Shown here piece after piece: positions 7,099 through 11,780 of a stretch of DNA of 11,780 bases. Every line of letters starts with the position of its first letter. Position 1 is the first letter of the stretch. The stretch lies in the NCBI GenBank assembly GCA_958407085.1, contig CATYHY010000036.1:1-11780 (forward strand), read 5' to 3'. Under the pieces are notes generated by a model. The model had not been told where the DNA came from, made no database searches, and worked only from the letters and a program-made list of their open reading frames with translations. Position numbers and translations under genes: made by a program. The stretch is from an uncultured Collinsella sp. Lineage in GTDB: Bacteria; Actinomycetota; Coriobacteriia; Coriobacteriales; Coriobacteriaceae.

Positions 7099-9035
7099 GC
7101 AAGCAGAAGAGCTTCAACGTCGACGAGGGCGCGCATTTCAAGCGCTGTGTCGCCGCCGGCACGGCCGCTGGGACCGCGATCGCGTTCGTCCTACTGCCGG
7201 CAGCATGGCACTGGCTGAAAGCATGGGTCACCGGCATCGCCGCGACGCTCACAAGCTTCGGGACGGCCGCAGCACCCGAACTCCCCGATACCATGTTCCA
7301 AAATCCACTCGAAGTCCTGCCGGAGCTGATCCAGGACGACGCCTTCCTCGTGGGATGCGCGGCGACCCTCGCCATCTCCACGATAGCAGGCGTCTGGAGC
7401 CACTTCGACTGGTCGCGCTGGCTCCACGACGGGACTTGGGTCGGTGGGCGCCGCGCGCCGGGCGCGCCCATCCACGGCGACGCGAGGCTCATCTCGGCAC
7501 ACGGCGAGCTTAAGCGCAAGAGCAAATCGTGGCAGGAGGGCGAAAGACCCTCGGGTGGCACACTGGTCGTGGGCGAGATCGGGAAGAGCGTCAGGCTCAT
7601 CGACTCGGTCCACGCTTGCATCCTTGCCGAGAGTGGCGAGGGCAAAAGCCGTCGAGTCGCCATTTTGTCAGCCTTGGCTAACTTCGAGCAAGGCCGTTCC
7701 ATCATCATCAACGACATCAAGGGCGAGCTCAGAGCCTTCCTTGAGCCTGCGTTCGAGAAGGCGGGCACTCACCGCATCGTCGACGTGATGTTCGACGCGC
7801 CCGCATCCTCGGTTCGGTTCGATCCGCTCGAGAGGGCAAAGGAGGCCTTTAGGGCGGAGGGGGCCGGCGGCTGCGCGCGAGAACTGCGCGAGCTCTCGCG
7901 CTGCATCGTGCCCGCGCCGTCGAAAGGCCAGCCGTTCTTCTACGACGGCGCTCGGAACCTCTTCGTCGGTATCTCCCTCGCCCTCATCGAGGACGCGTCC
8001 ATCCCGGAAGACGAGAAGACCGTCATGTCCGTCGCGGCCGCAATCTCGCCGTCGGGCGATCAAGGCCCGCTTGACCGCATCGCCGCCCTGGCGGCGTTTT
8101 TGCCCGCCGGAGACCCCGCCCTCCCCTTCCTCGGCGGACTCAACGGTGAGCACGGAGGCGGGCCCGGCATCGTCTCGACTCTGAGCAACTGCCTCACCGA
8201 GTACGTCGACGGCAACGTTGCCCGGATGCTTCACGACGACGAGTGCGGCCTCGGGGACATCGGCGAGGAGCCCACGGCGGTCTTCATCTCATCGTCCTCG
8301 GCAACGGGCAACTACAAGAAACTCGTCCAGACGTTCGTTTCCCAAGCGCTCTCGGCGCTGCGCTCCTGCGCTGCGGGCCATGCCGGGCGCTGCCCCGTCG
8401 AAACCATCCTCCTCCTCGATGAGGCGGCGTCCCTCGGCCGCAACGAGAGGATCGTCCAGGACCTGGGAGAGATGCGCTCAGAAGGCGTCCATGTTCTCTG
8501 GTTCTGTCAGTCGCTCCTCGCACTCCAGTCCGTCTCCGGCTACAGCCGAGAAGAAGCCGAGACGATACTCGACCTCCTCAAGGACAAGGTCGTTCTCTCC
8601 TGCTCCAACCTCGACACCGCGCGCAAGCTCTCGGAGTCGATGGGCTCCTACACGGCGGTCGCTCAGTCCACGAACCGAACGAGGGGAACGAACACCGGCT
8701 CGACGGGCACGAGCGAGGGGCTCGTCCGCAGGCCGCTCATCACGCCCGACGAGCTCCAGCGTTGGACTGGCCGCGAGACGGGAGCCCTCGTGATCCACGA
8801 CGGCGTACCTATGGCCTTCCCCAGCAGGGACGTCACCGAGACCTTCGTCGGGCCCATGCTCGGGATGACGTCCCCCGAGGCCGAACGGGCACTTATGGAG
8901 CAATCTACCGCTCGCCGCGAGATCAGGAACGAGACGGTACCGAAGGTTTGGCAGGGCCCGACCGACCCCGGCGGCGCGGCGACAGCACCGACGAAGCCGA
9001 AAACGGTGGCAGGATACGTTCCCGAGGGCTTCTAG
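7095..9035 (+). CDS. VirD4/TraG-type coupling protein (T4CP)
   Basis: A 646-aa inner-membrane ATPase that would link the relaxosome to a type IV secretion channel. Two predicted N-terminal membrane segments (about 18-38 and 84-101) flank a short external loop. Then come the Walker A AESGEGKS (178-185), the IIINDIKGEL segment (203-212, equivalent to the DPKGEL motif of TraG proteins), Walker B ILLLDEAASLG (438-448) and WFCQSLLAL (469-477, the usual QSL motif). The C-terminal part is Pro/Thr-rich. Its start overlaps the relaxase stop (ATGA). It is the last gene of the operon; a terminator follows at 9087. Having its own T4CP without VirB4 or other channel genes nearby is typical of some mobilizable elements. 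Confidence 0.93.
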   Translation: MSKQKSFNVDEGAHFKRCVAAGTAAGTAIAFVLLPAAWHWLKAWVTGIAATLTSFGTAAAPELPDTMFQNPLEVLPELIQDDAFLVGCAATLAISTIAGVWSHFDWSRWLHDGTWVGGRRAPGAPIHGDARLISAHGELKRKSKSWQEGERPSGGTLVVGEIGKSVRLIDSVHACILAESGEGKSRRVAILSALANFEQGRSIIINDIKGELRAFLEPAFEKAGTHRIVDVMFDAPASSVRFDPLERAKEAFRAEGAGGCARELRELSRCIVPAPSKGQPFFYDGARNLFVGISLALIEDASIPEDEKTVMSVAAAISPSGDQGPLDRIAALAAFLPAGDPALPFLGGLNGEHGGGPGIVSTLSNCLTEYVDGNVARMLHDDECGLGDIGEEPTAVFISSSSATGNYKKLVQTFVSQALSALRSCAAGHAGRCPVETILLLDEAASLGRNERIVQDLGEMRSEGVHVLWFCQSLLALQSVSGYSREEAETILDLLKDKVVLSCSNLDTARKLSESMGSYTAVAQSTNRTRGTNTGSTGTSEGLVRRPLITPDELQRWTGRETGALVIHDGVPMAFPSRDVTETFVGPMLGMTSPEAERALMEQSTARREIRNETVPKVWQGPTDPGGAATAPTKPKTVAGYVPEGF

Positions 9036-9086
9036 CCGCGTAATCGCCCATATCCAGCGGAAACGCCTCGATCAACTACGCGCTCG

Positions 9087-9126
9087 CACCCGCATACCAC
9101 ACGCGCGTACGGGTGTTTTTCGTTTT
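9087..9126 (+). terminator. Rho-independent terminator of the mob operon
   Basis: CACCCG (9087-9092) and CGGGTG (9110-9115) form a stem with a long loop, followed directly by TTTTTCGTTTT. It lies about 50 nt past the coupling-protein stop, so the long operon probably ends here. The stem is short, so read-through is possible. Confidence 0.7.
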
Positions 9127-9149
9127 AGGTACAGGCATCTACCTGCGCC

Positions 9150-9235
9150 TTCGAACTCGGCTCGCCGAGTTGCGCCGCTTGCCTCCGGCGAAACGTAGTG
9201 GAGCCTTATCCTGCACCGCCACTTCGTGGCGGAAA
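9150..9235 (+). other. Candidate oriT with MOBP-like nic core
   Basis: Two inverted repeats lie upstream: 9154-9171 (AACTCGG/CCGAGTT, 4-nt loop) and 9173-9190 (CGCCG/CGGCG). Then TATCCTGC occurs at 9207-9214, with a third perfect 7-bp hairpin at 9216-9232 (CCGCCAC/GTGGCGG). TATCCTG followed by C matches the nic consensus YATCCTG|Y known for MOBP plasmids such as RP4, which would put the nick between 9213 and 9214 on the plus strand. The relaxase in this window is MOBP-type. Similar heptamers occur by chance inside the VapE gene, so the hairpin setting is the main support. Confidence 0.5.
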
Positions 9236-9306
9236 ACCGAATCCAAAGCGATGCGTAGCATTCGAGCCATAGCGTCGAAAAATGACGCCAGAAGCCGGCA
9301 GCCGAG

Positions 9307-9537
9307 CTAGCCATCGAACAGGTCTGAATCGAAAAACTCTCTCAAGGAGACGCCGAGCCCGCCTGCGATGCGCTCGATATTCTCGATGGAGACGTTGCGC
9401 TTGCCGGTCTCGACTTCGGCGAAATAGGTGCGCGACATCTCGATGGAATATGCGAAGGCCTCTTGGCTCACGCCGAGCCCGGCCCTCAATTCCTTGACGC
9501 GAAGCCCCACGCGCATCTTGGGGCCCAGTTGAGTCAT
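9307..9537 (-). CDS. Small XRE-family repressor
   Basis: A 76-aa cytoplasmic HTH regulator. Nearly the whole protein is one XRE domain: VKELRAGLGVSQEAFAYSIEMSRTYFAEVETGKRNVSIENIERIAGGLGVSLREFF (about 14-69; key residues SQE, SRTY and E-x-G-KRNVS). The true start is ATG at 9537, because a perfect AAGGAGG lies just upstream; a longer in-frame extension to 9762 crosses the promoter region and is not used. It is divergent from the lipoprotein gene. Its promoter (minus strand TTGTCA, 17 nt, TATATA) lies inside two near-identical direct repeats, a typical autoregulated operator layout. It probably represses itself and the cargo operon. Confidence 0.9.
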   Translation of the reverse strand: MTQLGPKMRVGLRVKELRAGLGVSQEAFAYSIEMSRTYFAEVETGKRNVSIENIERIAGGLGVSLREFFDSDLFDG

Positions 9538-9578
9538 CGGCACCTCCTTACCGTCGGTGTCAATGATTCGGCCCTGTT

Positions 9579-9608
9579 CTATATAAGTCACACCTATATA
9601 AGTGACAA
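9579..9608. promoter_or_regulatory. Promoter/operator with tandem 14-nt repeats
   Basis: CTATATAAGTCACA (9579-9592) and CTATATAAGTGACA (9594-9607) repeat with a 15-nt period and one difference. On the minus strand the same segment gives TTGTCA (9608-9603) and TATATA (9585-9580) separated by 17 nt, a sigma70-like promoter for the XRE gene. The repeats are likely XRE operators. A TACAAT at 9616-9621 may be the -10 of the plus-strand lipoprotein operon, without a clear -35. Confidence 0.65.
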
Positions 9609-9658
9609 TTTGAAATACAATACGGGAATCAGAGGATTTCAATCTGGGAGGAAGCACG

Positions 9659-10453
9659 ATGAACATTGAAATCTCTAGGAGGGCGTTTCTCGCAGCGGGA
9701 CGCCTCGCCGTCATGGGCTCGCTCGGGCTCGCCGGGTGCGGCAAGAGCAGCATCAGCGGCAAGACCCTCTACTACTACTCGGTTTGCGGCAGCGTGGCCC
9801 TTGGCAAGGTGTGCGCGAACAAGCCCGGATCCGCGTCGACGATCAAGTTCGAAGAGAGCACCTGGCACTATGTCGGCTCCCAGGAGCTCAGCGGCGATTG
9901 GGAAGCCGAGGGCGACGATGTGGTTCTGTCCTCCTCGCAGCTAGGCACCGTTACGCTCGTGAGGCAGGACGACGGGAGCTACGTGCCCTTGGGGTGCGAA
10001 GACTACGGCGAGAGGTACTTCGAGGACGAGTCGGCGGCAAAGTCCTACTACGACGAATACACGGCGGCCACGCCCGACAGGGTGAGAGACACACTGGAGA
10101 GTGCCACCTGGTCGGTGAAGAACCCGCCCTCGACCCAAACCGTCGCAGAGACGCTCTCGTTCGACGACGGCTCGCTCGCATTCACGAAGGGCGAATACCA
10201 GAGGAAGGGCTCTTACACCGACGCCCCGCGCGAGAGCTCATGGCTCGCCTCGGACCATTCCGGCGAATACGAGCTCGACGTGACCTCCCAGTGGGTGAGC
10301 TCGGACGGATCGTCGCCGCGACCCTTAATCTACGAGGGGACGATGACCGTCGGGGGCGAGGCGACAAACTTTAAGCTGTCCGACCGCAGGGGCTCCCTCA
10401 CGCTAACCCTTTCCTCCGAGTGGAGCGCGGTGGTGTTCGTCAATGGAGAGTAG
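9659..10453 (+). CDS. Tat-type exported lipoprotein, function unknown
   Basis: A 264-aa predicted cell-surface lipoprotein. The N-terminus has a twin-arginine motif SRRAFL (6-11), a short hydrophobic stretch and a lipobox LAGC with C27 as the lipidated residue. The mature part is acidic, rich in Ser, Asp, Tyr and Gly, and shows beta-type segments such as STIKFEESTWHYVG, VVLSSSQLGTVTLVRQ and ETLSFDDGSLAF; it could be a beta-rich ligand-binding or shielding domain. I recognise no specific family. GGGAGGAA at 9646-9653 is a strong ribosome site. It overlaps the next gene by 11 nt and is divergent from the XRE repressor. It is probably cargo; surface exclusion or host-interaction roles are possible but unsupported. 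Confidence 0.8.
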   Translation: MNIEISRRAFLAAGRLAVMGSLGLAGCGKSSISGKTLYYYSVCGSVALGKVCANKPGSASTIKFEESTWHYVGSQELSGDWEAEGDDVVLSSSQLGTVTLVRQDDGSYVPLGCEDYGERYFEDESAAKSYYDEYTAATPDRVRDTLESATWSVKNPPSTQTVAETLSFDDGSLAFTKGEYQRKGSYTDAPRESSWLASDHSGEYELDVTSQWVSSDGSSPRPLIYEGTMTVGGEATNFKLSDRRGSLTLTLSSEWSAVVFVNGE

Positions 10454-11198
10454 GCGCGACAGGGGCACCGAACCATGCGGAAACAGGCGACTCGTGGCGG
10501 CAATCATCACGCAAGCGAAGTCGAAGAGGAAGGCGATAGCGACGGCGGCCGTCCTGCTCGCCGCAATCCTCGCTCTCGCCTGGCCGCACGCCATGCCCAT
10601 GGGAAATAAAGACGAAGGCAATTCGGCTGCGTCCATGCAGGGAGAAGCCGCGGGAACAACCGAAGAAGACAATGAGACGAGCTCCGTCGCGCGAGGCGAC
10701 ATGAACGAAGTCTCCGGACCGACGACCGAAGACGCCCAGGCTGGGGAAGCCGCTGCGAACGAGAGTAGGACGACGGGTAACGGCTCGAACGTCCCGTCGT
10801 CCGGGAAGAGCGGTAAGGACTCCGGCGGATCAGGATCGGGAAACTCCTCCGCGCAGGGAGCCGTCTCCCATCGGCACAACTGGGTTGCCCAGACCAAGAC
10901 CGTCCATCACGACGCGCAGTACAAGACCGTCCACCACGATGCGGTTGTGAAGTATGTCAACATTTGCAATAACTGCGGTGCGGATATTACCGGGAACGAA
11001 GCTGCTCATATTAAGAACTCGTTGCTTAATGGCGGTAACTGTGGTTCTTGTCATTCAGAAACTCGTACTGTGCAGGCGGCTTATGACGAACAGGTAAAGG
11101 TTTCCGATGCCTACAACGAACAGGTTCAGGTAAGTGCGGCATGGGACGAGACCGTGACCACCGGGTACAAGTGCTCGGGCTGCGGCGCCACGAAATAG
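10443..11198 (+). CDS. Membrane-anchored zinc-ribbon repeat protein
   Basis: A 251-aa predicted surface protein. A basic N-terminus is followed by one membrane helix (about 31-47, AIATAAVLLAAILALAW), then a long low-complexity linker (about 52-140, rich in Gly, Ser, Glu and Asn) and a C-terminal domain. That domain has HRHNWVAQ (143-150), two copies of a TVHHDA unit (153-158 and 162-167), a zinc-ribbon-like pair CNNC (175-178) and CGSC (200-203), three AYDEQV-type repeats (213-238) and a final CSGCG (244-248). Similar HxHNW/TVHHDA/YDEQV modules recur in surface proteins of gut anaerobes. Its start lies inside the end of the lipoprotein gene, so the two are coupled. About 10945-11110 is lower in GC than the rest of the gene, suggesting that the ribbon domain came from elsewhere. 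Confidence 0.75.
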   Translation: MESRRDRGTEPCGNRRLVAAIITQAKSKRKAIATAAVLLAAILALAWPHAMPMGNKDEGNSAASMQGEAAGTTEEDNETSSVARGDMNEVSGPTTEDAQAGEAAANESRTTGNGSNVPSSGKSGKDSGGSGSGNSSAQGAVSHRHNWVAQTKTVHHDAQYKTVHHDAVVKYVNICNNCGADITGNEAAHIKNSLLNGGNCGSCHSETRTVQAAYDEQVKVSDAYNEQVQVSAAWDETVTTGYKCSGCGATK

Positions 11199-11276
11199 CC
11201 CCCCGCCACCGGATTCCTGGTCAGAGCGTGTATATGCCGGACAGGAGCCCATCGACGGCAAGCGCATAAATCCCAA

Positions 11277-11410
11277 AACTCGTCACGCGCCCTCGAGTTG
11301 CCTTAAGCAAGGTTCCAAGGGGCAACAGCCCCTTGGCGCGCAGGGGTGCGGGGATGGCGCGAGGCATCCCCGGAATAGCTGGCGCGGGCACGCCGATGGC
11401 GTGCCCGCGC
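11277..11410. repeat. Array of strong hairpins between convergent genes
   Basis: Four inverted repeats follow one another: AACTCG (11277-11282)/CGAGTT (11294-11299); CCAAGGGGC (11315-11323)/GCCCCTTGG (11328-11336) with loop AACA; CGGGGATG (11349-11356)/CATCCCCG (11365-11372); and a 13-bp perfect stem at 11382-11394/11398-11410 with a 3-nt loop. They fill the gap between the zinc-ribbon gene (plus, ends 11198) and the small acidic gene (minus, ends 11425). They may act as bidirectional terminators, but no strong T run follows, apart from CGAGTTTTGGGATTT on the minus strand after the last stem. A structured RNA, a recombination site or a second oriT are alternatives. Confidence 0.7.
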
Positions 11411-11424
11411 TCTCTGGATGCGCC

Positions 11425-11706
11425 TCACCCCTCTCCGACGACGTACATGGTCCGTCCACTCTCGCAGTCGATGCTTTCCACGTCGCCGAGCCCGATGCGG
11501 ACGGCGGCCCATCCGCCCTCATCCCCCACCAGGGCATCGGCCTCGCCGCGCGCCTCCGAGACGAGCCGCTCGAGCCCGGGCGACCCTTCCGGCGCGACAC
11601 CCACCTCATAGGCCCCTCCCTCGAGGTCCGTCTCGTACTCAACGACAACCGTCAGCTCGTTTCCCTCGCCCGAGCAACCTACGGCGCCGCACTCGAACAT
11701 CTCCAT
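11425..11706 (-). CDS. Small acidic protein, function unknown
   Basis: A 93-aa protein that I do not recognise. It begins MEMFECGAVGCSG, with two cysteines five residues apart near the N-terminus and a third near the C-terminus (SIDCESG). The rest is acidic, with beta-type segments such as LTVVVEYETD and WAAVRIGLG. The start follows a strong GGAGGAGGTAA; the TAA of the upstream minus-strand gene is part of that ribosome site, so the two genes are coupled. It belongs to an operon entering from the right edge of the window. Confidence 0.75.
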   Translation of the reverse strand: MEMFECGAVGCSGEGNELTVVVEYETDLEGGAYEVGVAPEGSPGLERLVSEARGEADALVGDEGGWAAVRIGLGDVESIDCESGRTMYVVGEG

Positions 11707-11710
11707 GGAG

Positions 11711-11780
11711 TTACCTCCTCCTGATGGCGCTGAGCGGCTTCGGGGAGAAGTGCTCGTCGCGCTCGACGGCGGCGAACCCC
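11711..11780 (-). CDS. 3' end of an upstream minus-strand gene (partial)
   Basis: An open frame enters from the right edge and ends at TAA (11713-11711). The visible C-terminus reads GFAAVERDEHFSPKPLSAI followed by three arginines. Its stop lies within the ribosome site of the next gene, an arrangement typical of real operons. Too little is present to name a family. Confidence 0.6.
   Translation of the reverse strand, partial: GFAAVERDEHFSPKPLSAIRRR

Noticed and set aside
9072..9314. Minus-strand 80-aa open frame over the 9036-9306 gap
   Set aside because: No ribosome site before its start, and its sequence simply runs through the hairpins and the terminator; the opposite 65-aa frame at 9113 is rejected for the same reason.
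9538..9762. N-terminal extension of the XRE protein
   Set aside because: It runs across the promoter and operator and the start of the lipoprotein gene. The ATG at 9537 has a perfect AAGGAGG.
1263..11424. Search by eye for a tRNA gene or a direct-repeat att core
   Set aside because: No tRNA cloverleaf and no convincing long repeat between the left control region and the right-hand gaps were seen; attachment sites may lie outside the window.
11283..11648. Minus-strand 121-aa open frame
   Set aside because: It overlaps the 93-aa gene in another frame and reads through the hairpin array, without a ribosome site.

Overview
The window looks like most of an integrative mobilizable element (IME), or one arm of a larger conjugative element, in a high-GC anaerobic actinobacterium. 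Coriobacteriia (the Collinsella/Eggerthella/Olsenella group) is my best guess. It rests on base composition, strong AGGAGG-type ribosome sites, a YATREG-type relaxase and an HxHNW/zinc-ribbon surface repeat that I associate with gut anaerobes. It is an inference from protein style, not a database result. No tRNA, rRNA, CRISPR array or insertion sequence was seen.

Layout. 1-1453: a lower-GC left end with one minus-strand regulator that carries two copies of an XRE helix-turn-helix module, then a divergent, palindrome-bearing control region. 1454-9035: one tight plus-strand gene run. In order it holds an excisionase-like protein, a tyrosine integrase, an RHH-like mobilization accessory candidate, a 66-aa protein, a VapE-type ATPase, a 220-nt non-coding island rich in GGTGCC/GGCACC hairpins, an unrecognised protein, a second RHH-like protein, a MobP3-like relaxase and a VirD4/TraG-type coupling protein. 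Most junctions are ATG/TGA overlaps or gaps of a few bases, which suggests co-transcription and translational coupling. 9036-9306: a terminator followed by hairpins around TATCCTGC, a match to the MOBP nic core, so a good oriT candidate. 9307-11198: a divergent cargo module made of a small XRE repressor (minus), a Tat-type lipoprotein and a membrane-anchored zinc-ribbon repeat protein (plus), separated by a promoter/operator region with two 15-nt-spaced direct repeats. 11199-11424: an array of strong hairpins between convergent transcription units. 11425-11780: a small acidic protein and the 3' end of another gene, both on the minus strand.

How it may work: Int and the Xis-like protein integrate and excise the element. 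The VapE-type ATPase and the GGTGCC island could form a replication or maintenance module. The relaxase with its accessory proteins would nick oriT, and the coupling protein would deliver the relaxosome to a type IV secretion channel. No VirB4 or other channel gene is in the window, so the channel is probably borrowed from a helper, unless it lies beyond the edges. The two HTH systems probably control the left (int/mob) and right (cargo) parts separately. The most interesting unexplained items are the GGTGCC island, the oriT-like hairpin region, the double-XRE regulator, the lipoprotein/zinc-ribbon pair and the hairpin array near 11277-11410.
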